This document shows positions 25,774 through 40,880 of a stretch of 64,000 bases of DNA, in pieces; position 1 is the stretch's first letter, and the number at the start of each line of letters is the position of its first letter. This DNA is from Azadirachta indica (Eukaryota; Streptophyta; Magnoliopsida; Sapindales; Meliaceae). The notes below the pieces were generated by a model that was given only the letters and a program-made list of their open reading frames with translations, made no database searches and had not been told where the DNA came from. The position numbers and the translations under genes are program-made. Location of the stretch: the NCBI GenBank assembly GCA_022749755.1, contig CM040450.1, positions 13,910,913-13,974,912 of the forward strand, given 5' to 3'.

Positions 25774-28700
25774 TTTAATTAATGGGTTTTTCTTTTGCGG
25801 GAAAAAATAAAATGGTTTGTTATATTGGAATTATTTGAAATGATGAATAAATTTGTATGAATTTTAATTATGTTTTTGTTATTTATAAATAAAATAGTTT
25901 GCTATATTGGGATTACTTAAAATGAATACATTTCTATGAATTTTATGTTTTTGTTATATATATATATATATATATAAGGAAATTGTTTCATTTCGTTGAA
26001 ATGAACATGAGGTCAAGAAATAACCAAGAAAGAAAGCATATCGTAAATACAAAATAGCATATCGTAAATACAAAATAGCCATGTGCGTGCAAGAAGTGAC
26101 ACATTATTAGCTAAGATTTATCAAACCAAAAATTTTAAATAAAACGGACATATCACATTATTTGCACGCCCTTCTAATAACTTCTGACAATATGCACATA
26201 TATTTATTTTAAAATTTATCAATAATAAGATTGACAATTATATCAAGAGAAAATATAAAATATATAGTATATTTTTATTAAATAATATCAATAATACCAT
26301 CTTGCTAAATTTTTCTCTTCCTCAAATAGTCCCTAACAATTGGATCGATGAAACTGAGAAAAAACCAATTGATTTCACAGTCGAAAAGGAGTATTATCCA
26401 CTATTTTAGACATTCAAATTTCTCTACTAAAAAATATTTTATCGAACTTACTTATATGAACATCACTAAAATTTCTCTCTTCAATAAATATACAAAAATC
26501 ATAAAAAAAAAATATGTTAGATTTTATTTTAGATTGAATTATTGTGATTTTGAAAAATACTTAAAATAAAACCATTTGTTATTAAATATAGATAAAGAAA
26601 TTCAACTAAAAATTAGCGCTTATTAAAAATATGTTTAAGATTAAGTCATCGCTTATTAAAATTATGTTTAAGATTAAGTCACTATCATTTAGAAATTATA
26701 ATATTTACTGTAAAGTATAATCACAAGATGTAATATTCCTCTTAAAAAATAGTAAATTTCATTTAAAAATTAGGGTTTATAAATAATTTTTTTAAGTTTA
26801 CTGTAAAATTACATAAAAAAATATACCAAATATATTGTAAACACCAAATATTTAATTGTTATGATCCCAAAATTACAGCAAAAACACATCAGTCTCTCAG
26901 ATCATAAGCCTTAACAAGTCCACCTGCAGCGGATAAGGCATCTTTGTAAATATGCTACCAACTTCGACCAAATTAATTAATTTTACAAATAGGCATATTT
27001 TAATAAAAATATTCACTAACACATATGTGTAACGTGCTCTTGGAATTAATTTGTGTATATATATATGTGTATGTATATAATTCTAAGTCAAACAAGTCCG
27101 GATCTTCATAAATTATGTTGGATCCCGATGTAAGGGTTAACATAATATATGTGTAAACATTACGCAAGTTACGTGTTATGTAATTAATATTCACATCTTA
27201 ATTATTGAAATATATATATATATATAACTTATTAATTAATTTAGATTTAGAATTTATTCAACTTTCTTCTAAACGTTAATGCACACATATACGAGCCCTC
27301 GTTGTCAAAGTTGGAACATTCCCACTTGTTAGGATGCAATTTTTTTACCTCTTATGAAAGTAAATTAAATATCCTTTTCCAAGCATATTTTTAAGTTATA
27401 TAATAATAATAATGTAGATCTAAACTCTACTTAATCGGTCACTACCAATATAAATTATAATAATGATAATAAATCACATTGAAATAAATAACGAGGAAAT
27501 GAAACAATTTGTGCTAGCTCTATTGGTGCTAAAAGTAAACACATAATTTTCAACAACTAATGTACGATATTCTACCGTGCACTACGGAAAAGAAAGCGAA
27601 GTTCATAAGACTTCCAAAGTCTCCTGCCTAAAAATTCAAATGGGTGTCAATTTAGACAACAACTCTGCCGTCTTCAATTACTGTTTCTCCTCCTTAGTTA
27701 ATAAATTAATAATTCATAACTAATCCTTTATTAATTTGCATTGTTGAACCGTCAAACAATTTATTAATATCGGATAAATGCGAACTAAATCTAACTTATT
27801 TGACTACATATAAAAAATAAATTAAAATCAATCAACTCACCTATATTATCGAGTGATATCTATTATTATTATTATTATATATAGAAAAAAATCGACACTT
27901 AGATATTCGAATCGGGATTCAAACTGATCAAGATCTTCGTTTAGAAGACCTGAATATTCCTTTTAGTGACTTTTTTTTTTTGGTTAATTAGACTCGCAAT
28001 GCTTTCACAAGGATTGCATTTTTCTCCTATATATTCTTATTTATTTATTTAGTTTACCAACTTAAATTGAGAATCGTTTTGCTTCGTTAAATGTAATCAA
28101 CGACGACCATGACCAAAATTGAGTAAACATAAGGAAAATAATATAAAAATATATATAACTTTAATATAATGTGTGTGTGTACATATAGAATTAACAATAT
28201 GAATGTGTAAAGCACTGAAAATTAAATAAAAATATTAAAATTCAATTTTATGAATTAATGCTTTACATGACCAAATTAAATAAAATAGAAAAACGAAAAG
28301 ATTATGATTGTGAATGCTATTTGATTTCGTTAATATATATTTTTTAAAGCAGTCCAAGAAATTTAAGCTTGAAAATTCACTAATATTAGAAAATATTTCT
28401 AAGCCCTCCTCAAAATTGAGATAAATTGACAAACTACCTTTTCTGACATCTTAGTTTCAGGATCCTGGATAGTGATTTTGTTTTCCCTTGTCTCCATTAC
28501 AATGAGACTACTCGACAAGGTCAAGTAAGCTTTTGCAAAGAGAATTTTCTTTTCGCAAAGAACAATTCTCTTTCCCTTTAACGATGTTCTCACCTTGTGT
28601 CAAATTATTCAAATAAACCAAAAGGATAGTAACATTTAGGTTTTTAAATTTTTATACATTGATTTCGATCAAATCTTGATCTTTTTTATTCTGAATTTTC

Positions 28701-29648
28701 AAAAATTTATTCACACATAACATGGCTTAAAATAAAAAGTTAAAATTGCATTTTAAAAAATTTTATTAATTAACTAACACAATTTACTATATTGAGCAGT
28801 AAAAAAATAATTTTATAATTAATTAGTAAATTTTTTAAAAAACTATTTCAACATTTTATTTTACGTCATATCATGTGTTAATAAATTCTTAAAAATTTAG
28901 AATATAGAAGACTAGAACTGAATTTATATCCTTTATACGTATATAAAAAAATAATTTATCAATTTTTATCTAATAAAATTTTAACATCTTTTAAAGTTAT
29001 TAATAAAATAGAATTTTAAGATCTGAGGGGCTCTTTGATATGAATAAAATGTTTATGCTCTTATATATAGATATGTAAGAATTTAGGAAACAAACTGTTA
29101 TTATCCCAAAAATCAGTCGTGTCAAATGGCCCCGCCATGCCTTTCACCGTGATTTTCTATATCTTATAGAATTGACACGTGGCCGTCTTTTTCACCGTCC
29201 ACAGGAGGCTTTCAGTCTCTAAAGAGCACGACGTCGAGAAATTTGGAATTATGCGCAACATATTGTAACTACTCCTTTAATTAAATATACCATCACAATT
29301 TTTTTACGAAGCAATTTAATTACTTATATTTTTCTTAATTTTTTTTTTAAATAAACATCTATAAAGTATTATTTTAAATTCATATTTTAAAAATAAATCA
29401 ATATTTGTACTGATATAGATTTATTTATTTTTATTATTCATATCAACATATTTCTTTTGAATAAAAACCCAAGAAAATCTTAATTTAGCAAAGAGAAAAA
29501 TAATTATTAGTTATATGGATTTTTCTCATTTCTCCAATTTCGAAACTCATGACAATATTTTCCTATGAAAATTGAAAAAGAAAAAAAGCTAAAACAAAAG
29601 CATAAAAAGCAAAACAAAACCAGTGACCACAAAGATGAAAGCAACAGG
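25774..29648. other. Intergenic DNA between dirigent copies
   Basis: No supported gene. It holds a 21-bp direct duplication at 26036-26077, a 33-bp direct duplication at 26617-26682, TA tracts (25958-25976, 27210-27227) and an ACACGTGGC motif near 29174-29182 that resembles an ABRE/G-box. Reverse-strand frames near 28235-28593 match nothing recognisable. Confidence 0.5.
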
Positions 29649-30230
29649 TCAATAATGGAAGACATAGAGATTGTACTCCACAACAGCATCTCCCGTTCTG
29701 AGATCGAACGTGTGAGTCTTCGCTTGTGCATACCCACGAGCAAATCGGAAAATCCCGCTGCCGGCGATGATCGGCAACTCCCTTACCGCCGAAAACACGG
29801 TGTTCCTGCCCAAAACACTGAGAGTACTCCCATTATACTTCCCTTCCGTGAAAACAAAGTTCATCACCATTAGCAACCCAGTTTCATTCTGCGACGCAGA
29901 AGCGTAAATCCCCTGCGCTCTCCCCACCAGCTTCGAGCTAGGCTCAGGCGCCACGGTCAGAGGATCGTCGATCATCACCACGACACCGAAGAACGTCGGG
30001 GAAGTGTTAGTCATATTTGCCTGAGCAACACGGACGGCAGTAGGGTTCTTTCCACTTACTATGTCGTGGAAGTAGAAGTGAAGGTGGCTTAGCTTTTCTT
30101 GCCTCAGCTTCAGAGATTTTGGAGATATGGTTTTGGAAAAATGGTGGGATTTTGCAGAGGAAAGAGTTGAGGAAGTAAGAATGATAAGAAGAATTATGAA
30201 GAATTTACAGAAGCCTTTGATTTTGGCCAT
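29649..30230 (-). CDS. Dirigent protein (intact copy 1)
   Basis: Intronless frame of 193 residues, the usual length for the family. A hydrophobic signal peptide covers about residues 1-26, so the protein should enter the secretory pathway and reach the cell wall. Family blocks: [15 protein letters not shown] at 46-60, DDPLTV at 88-93, [19 protein letters not shown] at 102-120, NFVFTEGKYNGSTLSVLGRN at 124-143, and [17 protein letters not shown] at 157-173. N-glycosylation sequons occur at N72, N75, N115 and N133. A TATATA element at about 30313-30319 lies ~85 bp upstream. Sequence type suggests the DIR-b/d-like group, which includes pterocarpan-synthase relatives, but the substrate cannot be read from sequence. 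It faces the broken copy at 25.2 kb and shares orientation with the copy at 32.3 kb, so the three form a small family cluster. Confidence 0.93.
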   Translation of the reverse strand: MAKIKGFCKFFIILLIILTSSTLSSAKSHHFSKTISPKSLKLRQEKLSHLHFYFHDIVSGKNPTAVRVAQANMTNTSPTFFGVVVMIDDPLTVAPEPSSKLVGRAQGIYASASQNETGLLMVMNFVFTEGKYNGSTLSVLGRNTVFSAVRELPIIAGSGIFRFARGYAQAKTHTFDLRTGDAVVEYNLYVFHY

Positions 30231-32294
30231 CGGAGAAAATTAAGGTAAAGAGTAATTTGGAGGGTGAGAAGAGAGACAGAGTAGATATTAGTTTTCTTTT
30301 TGGTGCTTCCGAATATATAATGGAAATTAGCATAGTGGGTTGGTACTGTGTTATTTTAAAATTAATTTGCATGGAGTAAAAAAAATAAAAGTAAATTTAG
30401 AAAGCTGTTTCAAAGTCATATCCCGACCTACCTTAAATTTGCATTATTTAATTTCTTGTTCAGTATGCTCTTTCTTTGTCGTAATAACAGGTTGCATAAA
30501 GGACAAATAGCTAAAATAAGTCTTAAAACATTTTTGTTGTAATAATAGGTTACATTACGGAACGAACACCTTGTTAATTTCAAAAATTATGGAGACTTTC
30601 TTTGTTGTATTTTAACAAATTTAATAAATTGAGTGTTCTATTAAAGAGTCAAATCTTCTTTACTTTTTTACTAAGAGTTTGCTTGTCAATTTCACGAGTC
30701 AATTATAAAATACTTTTAGGCTTGAAGAAAATTAAGATCCTACTTTCAACTATTCGTTTCCCATGAATTTTTGATGATATGAAAAGTCAAGCTCACAAGA
30801 ATAGACTGTTTATGTTAATTTGCTCTTTTACAAAAACATTATTTTACATTTTATTTATTTATTTATTTACTTTTTCGAAATAGACTAAGCATGTGATTAA
30901 AGGAATATCTCTCGTACCAAAAGACAAAGGAAAAACAAGTGAGAAGAAAATTAACAGTTAATTACATTGTATTAAGAAAAAATTTTAGATGAAATAATGA
31001 AATATATATGTTATATTAATTATCTATATATTTATTCAATAATGAAATAAATATACTATATTAATTATCTATATTATTCAATAATAAATAAATATACTAT
31101 ATTAATTATATATTTATTTATTCAATAAATTTTTAATATATATATATTTAATTAATAATAATAATGAGAAAAAATTTAAAACATATAACTTTCTTTTATT
31201 TATAAATTTATTGATATTATGCTAGTTAAAGCTTTCTTTTTTTTAAAAAAAAAATAAAGAAAAACATTTCAGTTTATACCAAAATACATATTACATAAGA
31301 GATTATATACCCATATAAATCTACACCCAACTTTTCCAATAAATTACAGAGATTTATTAAAACATAAAAATCAGAAAATTCATCCAACTCTGGAAGAATC
31401 ATGAAAAAACTAGTTTTAACACCGTCTTGTTTGATATTTATAGTTGAAAAGATCACTTAAATTTTTCCAACAACTTCTTCTCTTTATTCTCCACAAATCT
31501 TGTAAATTTACTTGATCCTCACTGTAACACATCTTCTGTAATAACTTTTATATAGCATGAAATTCTCTAAATATAAAACTTTATATCTTCAAATTATTTA
31601 ATATAAAAAAATGTATTTGAATAAGCTTTCTCTTATGTTAAACACGAATAAAAATTGAGGTTGTTAAATATCAACAGAGAATTAACATCAAATCAACGGA
31701 AAAAAGAGGTGAAAATTTTCTAATTAAAGTGAAACTACTCATTTGATATTATTAATTTGTTAGGCCTGAGAGCATTTGACTGTGAAAAAGACACTTCTAG
31801 CTGTCATAAATTGATTGGCTTGTGTGTTGGACTTCTCTGTCTAGCAAAAAGGAATTGTAGAAATACCCAGGTCCCTCAGTTTTAGGATTTGTCAACATTC
31901 ATTCATTTTGCTAGTGTCCATCAAGATTTTACTCTTCACTTTAATTAAAAAATTCATTATTAATTAATTAATGAACTAATTCTGGTGGAATCCCACTTCT
32001 AATTTTTCTATTCCTTCGCCAAACCAAATAACTGAGAAAATCTTTCAAGGGATACAAGAGATTCGAAGTACGAACTCTATTGAGATAGGATTTAATTTAT
32101 TAATTATAATATTAATTGAATTAGTTGCGTAATAACTTAAAAAATAATAAAAAAATTGAAAAAAGACATCTAAATTACTAAACTCCAATTATAGTGGAAA
32201 GCCAAAAAAGACACACAAAAAATTGCAGGTTTCTAGATATTATTCTTACACTTAAAGAAAAAAACAAACCCACATCATCAAATTAAAATTTCAA
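30231..32294. other. Intergenic DNA between dirigent copies
   Basis: AT-rich with no supported gene. At 30996-31126 three 42-45-bp tandem units share the motif ATACTATATTAATTAT and TTATTCAAT. A TTTA run lies at 30850-30869. Confidence 0.5.
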
Positions 32295-32858
32295 TTAATA
32301 ATGAAAAACATAAACATTGTACTCGACAACAGCATCCCCCGTTTTAAAATCAACCTTGTGAGTTTTGGCCTGAGCATAGCCGCGGGCAAACCGGAAAAGT
32401 CCGCTGCCCCCGACGATTGGCATCTCCCTCACCGTCGATAACGGTTCATTCCGCCCCAAAACACTGAGACTGCTTCCATTATACTTCCCTTGAGTGAAAG
32501 CAAAGTTCAACACCATCAAAAACCCTAATTCACTCTGCGACGCAGAAGCATAAATTCCCTGAGCTCTTCCCACGAGTTTAGAGCTGAGGTCGGGCCGGAC
32601 CGTTAATGGGTCGTCCATCATTACCACGGCGCCGAAGGACGACGGCGACGTTTTGGTAACTGCGGCCTCAGCAACTCTGACGGCAGTAGCATTCCTGCCG
32701 CTGACAATGTCGTGGAAGTAGAAATGGAGGTGGCTTAGTTTCTCTTTCTTGAGACCGAGCGTTGAAGGAGATAAGATTCTGGAGAAACGGTGAGATTCTG
32801 AAGCCGCGAGGGTGGAGAGTGTGAGAAAAATGAAGAGAACGTGCAAGGTTTTAGCCAT
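32295..32858 (-). CDS. Dirigent protein (intact copy 2)
   Basis: Intronless frame of 187 residues. A signal peptide covers about residues 1-20 ([20 protein letters not shown]). The dirigent blocks follow in order: [15 protein letters not shown] at 40-54, DDPLTV at 82-87, [19 protein letters not shown] at 96-114, [17 protein letters not shown] at 121-137, and [18 protein letters not shown] at 150-167. Sequons are at N56 and N127, fewer than in the 29.6-kb copy. The loop between the first two blocks is the main point of difference from its neighbours. A TATAAAT element on the minus strand at 32954-32960 is ~95 bp upstream. The proposed role is stereocontrol of a phenolic coupling or cyclisation in the apoplast; the substrate is unknown. 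Confidence 0.93.
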   Translation of the reverse strand: MAKTLHVLFIFLTLSTLAASESHRFSRILSPSTLGLKKEKLSHLHFYFHDIVSGRNATAVRVAEAAVTKTSPSSFGAVVMMDDPLTVRPDLSSKLVGRAQGIYASASQSELGFLMVLNFAFTQGKYNGSSLSVLGRNEPLSTVREMPIVGGSGLFRFARGYAQAKTHKVDFKTGDAVVEYNVYVFHY

Positions 32859-32961
32859 GGAGATGAATGATGAGGAATAACATTAATTTTTAGAAGATCA
32901 GAGAAAAATGGAGGGTTGAGATTTGAAGGGGTTGATGATGGTGGGGGAGTGTGATTTATAT

Positions 32962-35900
32962 TGTATTTATGACTGATGATGGAGCTTGGTTGGTGATGTA
33001 ATAATTTACATGTGGAGTAGTTGCTATGGAAGAATGGATGATTTGAATTTGAAATTCAAAAAAATATATATATATATTTATTAAAAAATCAATCAATATA
33101 CATAGTAAGCTTTGTTGATGAAGGTAGAGTACAGGTACAGCTCCCAAATTATAGAGTAAATAAATAGAAAGGAAATCGCGTGGAGTGTTGGAAAACAGCT
33201 TGGGTGAGAAGAAGAAGGAAAGAAGCTTGAGAAAATTCCAAGTGATCGACCAAACCACTTAAAATTGACCAAAATAAATAAAGTGTAATTAAAGTAGAGA
33301 TGGTACCATATGCAAAGAGGAAAGTGAAAAAAACAAAAGAAGTAGGGAGCAGCTGTCTTGTTCTAAAACAGCCAAAAAAAAAATGGTTGTTTCTAGTTAT
33401 TTGACCTTATAAAGAAGGAATATATAAGGGAAAGGTCCCCCCAACATTTAAAATTTGTTAATACTTTGAATCTTTAACAAGCTTTCACGATTTGATGATA
33501 TCTTTTCTTTATGTGTATTCATTACTCAATTCGGAAAAAGTGCTCCAGGATAATCAAGCGCGCTGCTTTTGCAGTACCTCTCTCTCCCTCTTTCAACATA
33601 TTTATATAGAGCAAAATTTATATAATTTCTTGTAAATCATTCTATCTATAATATATTTTCAATAATTAAGATTAACATTTAATATATATAAGTAATGTAT
33701 ACATGTGATGTAATCTTAATTATTAGAAATATATAAATTAAATGATGTATAAATATGTAAAAGATTGTATAAAATTAAAGTGTGTCATTTAACTTTATAT
33801 TATTTTTATAATAATTTTTAATTATTAGATATATATAAAACTGTCAATAGTTGAGATTAAATCTAATATATATAATTAATACATAAATAAAAACAATTTT
33901 AGAGATTAAAAAAATTTAATAGTTTATAAATAAAATAAGAAATTGTATTAAAAATTAGTACTCTTGATATATATACAAACATATATAAGTATTAAATTTT
34001 GAATATAATAAAGTTATTTGCATCTTATAACTTAGTTAATGTGTCAAATGATTAGACACCTGCTTAATTTTTTATTTAGGAAAATATTTGCTCTCAATTT
34101 TTATTTACCACTTAGCAAGTTGACGATGTTTTTGCTATATTTTAATTTAACTCATAAGTTTTTTTTTTTTAACGTTATTAATATATATATATATATATAT
34201 ATAGATTTATAACAATAACACTCAGGTTTTTAGTGGGCTTGGTAGTTGGGAGGCTTAATTTCCAATTTCAGTTAAATTTCAACTGATTTTATAATTCTTG
34301 TCATTTTTCCCACTTAGGAAATAAAGGAATCCATTCAGATTCCAACTTATTGACAAAAAGAAAAAGAAATAGATAAATTCATGTTTAATATTAAAAAAAA
34401 AAAACACTTTCTCTCTTGCATTGGAAACATATAGAGTAATAATAAACAGAAAATAAAATAAAATGAAAGAGATAAATTAATGGTTAATATAAAAACACTT
34501 TCTCTCTTGTTTCTTGCTTCAAGTCAAGTTTATGCTTGCTTGTTGTATCCCTCAAATTTCATCCCACATATCTTAAAATTGATATTATAATCAGGATTGT
34601 ATTAAAATTTTAATGGGAATAAACAATATGGTATATTCTAAAACTTTATATTCTTTTAAACCGTTTTTATTCTTAATTTAATTACTCAGACAAAAATCGA
34701 CCTTCACTTTGCATTACAAATCTACTTTGAATTCATTTGGACAATAAAAGAAATGCGAATGGTAGTTAAGTCTTGCTCGTATTCATATGAAATGCTAATA
34801 TGGGCTTTAAATATCTCTCCTATATAGGCCTGGCCTTGTTTCGACCTCTGAAAATGATTTGGGCCCTTGTTATATGGGCTCTCTATCAAGTTCAACCTTT
34901 AAAACTACAAAGGTAGTGACTAGTTAGTTCCAATGAAAAATATTTCTTACACCAAGCATATTTTACACACTTATTTCATCACATAGTAACATGCGTTTGA
35001 ATTCGGTTTAATTTTTATCAACATTGAATCAAACAAAAATGAATTTGATTTTAAATCGAATTAAATTGAATTCTCCTAAAAATTAAATTGAAATTAAACC
35101 AAATTTCATAGTTTGGTTACTATGCGATTTCAATTTTACCTAACTTAAAATTTATAATCTTAAATTTTTATTTTTAAAAAAATTATTAGATTTTAATATT
35201 TGTGAAGAAAAAATATCAATACAAAATGTTGATATCAGAAATTACTTTGGCTATAACGATAAAAAAGTAAACATTTATTAATTTGCAACCAAACTAGAAT
35301 TGAAAAATATCACTTTGATTGTACAAACTATTCTATAGCTTTTATCTAATTGTCTTGAGAAAATGTAGGCCCCTTAATACAAGGGAGATTTTTAATAGTA
35401 ACCAAATTAAAAATTTAATTTTTTAAAATGATCATTATTCAAAATTTGTATAAAAAATAATCTAATTGGATTAAAATATCCTCATAAAAAATTTTTAAAA
35501 AATGATCAACATTTACTTTTAATAAGAGTATTTTTATTTAAAAAATTTAAGTGAATTATTTTTGTAACAAATTTTAAATAATAGATATTACTAAAAATTC
35601 AGCTTAAGTATGAGGTATTTTGATTAATTTTCTCTATATTTAATCATCATCTTCTTACTTATTATTTGTTGAAAAGTGGGTTTCTTAATTAAAGCCATCA
35701 TTTTTCATGGGTAGTTTGATAAGTGTATTTTTTTAGGTGTTATAGATTGAAATGGGTAGTTTAATTTTAAATTATTTTGTTTTTCAGTAATATTAATTTA
35801 AAAAATCGTGAGTCGACGTGTTAGGCTCATTATGTGGCCATTTAGGCCTATAGAAATCCGCTGTGGGGACATTTAGTAAACCCCTCAATTTTTGCAAACT

Positions 35901-36180
35901 GGGCAAAGGAAACAAACGGTGTAATATCGTCCAGACCTCTCATTGTTTGTGTTTTAATAGATATGACGTAGTTGTTCTGTTTGAGAGAAGTAGGTCCTAA
36001 CCCATAATGAAATGACTTGAATATCCTTCCACGACTATTCACATACTATAGCATTATGATGGTCAAAAGTTAATGTCACAAGGATAAGTTCGTATTTTTA
36101 ATGGGGTCAAATTATGCCATTATTTGTAAAAACAAAAAATAGAGGCATCCAAATGTTATTATACGTATCATACAACATAA
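32962..36180. other. Intergenic DNA between dirigent cluster and RPL21
   Basis: No supported gene. It contains a TA tract at 34181-34203, two related CACTTTCTCTCTTGY-containing segments near 34407 and 34495, and a decayed foldback element at 35384-35601. The block at 35810-36040 is less AT-rich but shows no recognisable coding content. Confidence 0.5.
35384..35601. mobile_element. Decayed foldback MITE-like inverted repeat
   Basis: The left arm starts GAGATTTTTAATAGTAAC and continues through ATTATTCAAAATTTGTA. The right arm, in reverse complement, reads GAATTTTTAGTAATATCT and then ATTATTTAAAATTTGT. The arms therefore match imperfectly over about 80 bp around a short centre. No coding content and no clear target-site duplication. 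Confidence 0.4.
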
Positions 36181-36181
36181 A

Positions 36182-37866
<1,685 letters not shown>

Positions 37867-38800
37867 CTCTTTTCTTTGGTTTTGTTCTTTCTGTTTTGTT
37901 ACTTGTTGCAAACTTTTGTGGACTTGGATGTATTTCCATCCTTACTAGTTTTGTTTTTGAAGAGGTACTGCAGCAGCAGAGATGTTTATTTAATCTGGAT
38001 TTAATATTAGAAACAAGAGATCTTTTTCAATGCAAAGATTATATGCTTGTGAGAATGTGAGACGTCCTTAAAATTATTATTTTTCTGATGCTTTTATATT
38101 TTGAAAGCTTATCATTACTGCTATTAATGTTCTTGAACTGCATATTTAATATTCATGAATTAACGATTAGCGTCTAATCCTACTCAGCATTGGGATTTGC
38201 CATTTTTAATTTGAAGAGAATAAGTTAGCGGACAGCATCGAGTAGTAACTTCATTGTAGTTTGAAAGAAGAGAAATTCTTTTGTATAATTGTGCAAGGTT
38301 TTGTTTGCAAGATCTGAAGAAAAATACTAGAATGAAGTGTAATTGATTCAGACATTCTGAATCATGGAATTAGCTTCCACCAAATCTTAACGTGAATCTT
38401 CAACAGAAGCCTTCTAGCATTCCTTCGGTTTATCAAAGTCATAAGATTTCTTTTGGTTGGACTATGAAAATCACACTTTAGTTTGTCATTCTTCAGGCTA
38501 TGAATCAATAAAATGAAGAAAATTTCAAAGTGGTATTCCTGGAACATATTCATTTGCCCATAATTGCATGGCACATTGCAGATGCAGCTTTTGCCGAAGG
38601 TGTTGAAAGCAATTAGATTTTCAATCAAGTGTGAGTGAGAATACATGTAAAAAACCAAAGCAAATTTTTATTGAGACAGTGGAAGTAGCTCCAAAATTGA
38701 CAGACAAAAGAAGACATAGAAGTTTCCAAATGACAAAATCGAATTAGTATATACAAAGGAAAGAATATGTTCTCTGGTCAAGAAGCTTGTCGCAAGTACT
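37867..38800. other. RPL21 3' region and spacer
   Basis: The first ~250 bases are T-rich and likely include the RPL21 3' UTR. A reverse-strand frame of 98 codons at 38362-38658 matches nothing I recognise. The class-A repeat block begins near 38800 at a CAGAAAGTGATATTGATAGG motif shared with 53961 and 58588. Confidence 0.45.
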
Positions 38801-40550
38801 TCAGAAAGTGATATTGATAGGTTTTATTCTCTCTTTCAACTAGTTTTCGGCAAGTGTTTTCAAGTTAATAATATTCAGTCACTTGTAAGAGAAGAGCCTT
38901 TGTCATTAAGAGCTTCCATTTCTTACACACAACAAATCTCAAAATCAGGATCTGCAAGATGAAGATGATGATCTGTACGTTCTGCCCTCTGTTTCTCCTC
39001 CTGGTATCAGGTTGTTCTCTTATGTTCTACTCCCATCTTTTCATCTCTGTTTCATAGCCTGTCTCTGTATGCATATGTTGTTGAAATCTTTGTACATTTA
39101 ATCGCTAACCCATTTTTTATCTGTAGAGTCTGGCCTCTATTATGATCTGCAAACTCTGTTTTGCGGCTTTCATAGCAGAAAACAGAAAACAATTGTTTCC
39201 TGCAACAACTACAACAAATTTACACGGTTTAATTTGACTGATTTCCCTGTTTCTTCTTCCCAGCTTTGGCTTTCCACGGCATGGATGCGGCAAGAATTCC
39301 TGAGCACACATGTCACAAGCTAATCGATTCAAAGGAATGTGACTTGCAGAAATGCATCCAGGAATGTTCACAAGAACCCAATGGTGCGGGAGAATGCAAG
39401 CAGACTATCTGTTTTTGCACTTATTACTGTAAAAATCCTCCAATGTAATTCCATTTTTCCTCTTGCTTCCTTTTTCTATTTTAACTGTTAATGTGTTTTC
39501 TTTTTTATATTTTGCTACAGACAACAATATAGATGAGTTTCTTAAAATCATACTATGATGAAGAGGAATTTTATGAATATTACAACTTCGTGACCATTAT
39601 TTTCGTTTTTTTAGAGGTAAAAAGGAAAAAAATCCACGTAAAAGAGAAAACGAGAGAAAAATCTCAGTAATTTATACTGAAATTTAAATTTTAAATATTT
39701 TTTTATTAATTATGAAAGGTACCTCAGCAGATATTCCAATAAATTAATTAGAGTTTCAAAAGCAAAAGCAAGCATAATCGGTCAATTAGAATTGTTAGTT
39801 ACTTCCAAAATTTTATAAATGAGATGTAATCTTTTGCTGATTTGATTTCATAAATTTATAACATATTAAAATAATATTAAGAAAACATACAAATTGATGT
39901 AATATAATAATATTGATTGGATAAAAATAAAAAATTAATATAGTTAATTACAATAAATAGTGTTAAATGTTTTCATAAAAATGTTTTTAGTAATTATCTA
40001 AATAATTTGTATCTTCGTATTACTTATCATAAATAAATAGCACAAATCTTAGTACCATAACATTTGAAGAATTCCTTTTTTGTTTTTTTTAAATAAGCTT
40101 AGAAAGAAAAATTTATTATAAAGAACTAAAAGAAAATTAGTAACATATATTCATAAAGAGAGCCAAATTCAGTAAATTAAACTAACGTGAAAAAATTTAT
40201 TTTGTATTTGTAATTGTAGTATAGAGTACAAGCAGAACCGGTCCTTATTAAATTTGGTGTGATTTTCATTCCAATGTTATGAGCCGAATAAACTTTATAT
40301 ATAATATTTAATTTTTGTATCACATATTTTTAAATTATTATGATCACTCCTATTAAGTAGAGATAATGCATGAGTGCGTAGTTACAATTTTAAGAGTATG
40401 CAACTTTATAACAGCCACCATCAAACAAATAATTATGTTATTTTGAATTAGTATATTAGAGTTCATAAAGTATTATATATGAGAATAAATTAATTTTTAA
40501 TCAAAAAATTGTAATATTTATATATGATTTTATTGGATGATATGATGCTA
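38800..40550 (+). repeat. Class-A duplication block, copy 1
   Basis: About 1.7 kb, including the A1 gene, recurs at roughly 53961-55690 and 58588-60240. The non-coding 3' part matches closely; for example TACCTCAGCAGATATTCCAA at 39720 corresponds to near-identical sequence at 54882 and 59427. Similarity in non-coding DNA as high as in exons points to recent segmental duplication. Confidence 0.8.
38959..39448 (+). CDS. Defensin-like secreted peptide, class A, intact (A1)
   Basis: Exon 1 is 38959-39010 (52 nt) and exon 2 is 39264-39448 (185 nt). The phase-1 intron has GT-AG ends, and the product is 78 residues. Exon 1 encodes the hydrophobic core of a signal peptide (MKMMICTFCPLFLLLVS). The mature part has eight cysteines spaced C8C4C3C9C4C1C3C, which includes the CxxxC...CxC pattern of the cysteine-stabilised alpha-beta fold, and ends YYCKNPPM. 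Plant DEFL peptides of this sort act outside the cell as antimicrobials or as signals in pollen-pistil interaction; which applies here is unknown. The second exon was chosen from the CAG acceptor at 39261-39263. It is the only intact class-A copy in the window. An RPL21 neighbour is coincidental. Confidence 0.85.
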
Positions 40551-40619
40551 TATATAGTTTTTCAATTTATTGGAAAGTTGAAAATTTTTAATATCTAATA
40601 TTATAATTAAAATCAAAAG

Positions 40620-40880
40620 AAAATATTATATAATAATTAACAAATTAAAAGTGTGGTGTGCATTTAATTAATTTGTTATTTATTGTATATAATTCTCTTA
40701 ATTCTAATTGTAACATATTGTGTGATAAAAACTCTGCAAACAAATTTTTTGGTTTAATTACGTAGTAATAAGGATAAGATTAAAAATTCAAAAACAAATA
40801 ACAAAATTTAGTTTTAAATAGAAAATAGTATATTTTTGGGCTCTAAATTTAATGTTTCTACTACCTATAAATATATAACC
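40620..40880 (+). promoter_or_regulatory. Orphan class-B DEFL promoter (B0 relic)
   Basis: This stretch matches the DNA directly upstream of B1-B5. It has the GGTGTGCATTTAATTAATTT segment, TAAGGATAAGATTAAAAATT, and the CTACCTATAAATATATAACC TATA region (about 40860-40880). Where the transcribed leader and signal exon should follow, the sequence instead turns into unrelated DNA (AAAATATATCATAATTTATC, also found at 49314). No class-B exon follows before the plastid insertion, so this is a promoter without a gene. Confidence 0.7.
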
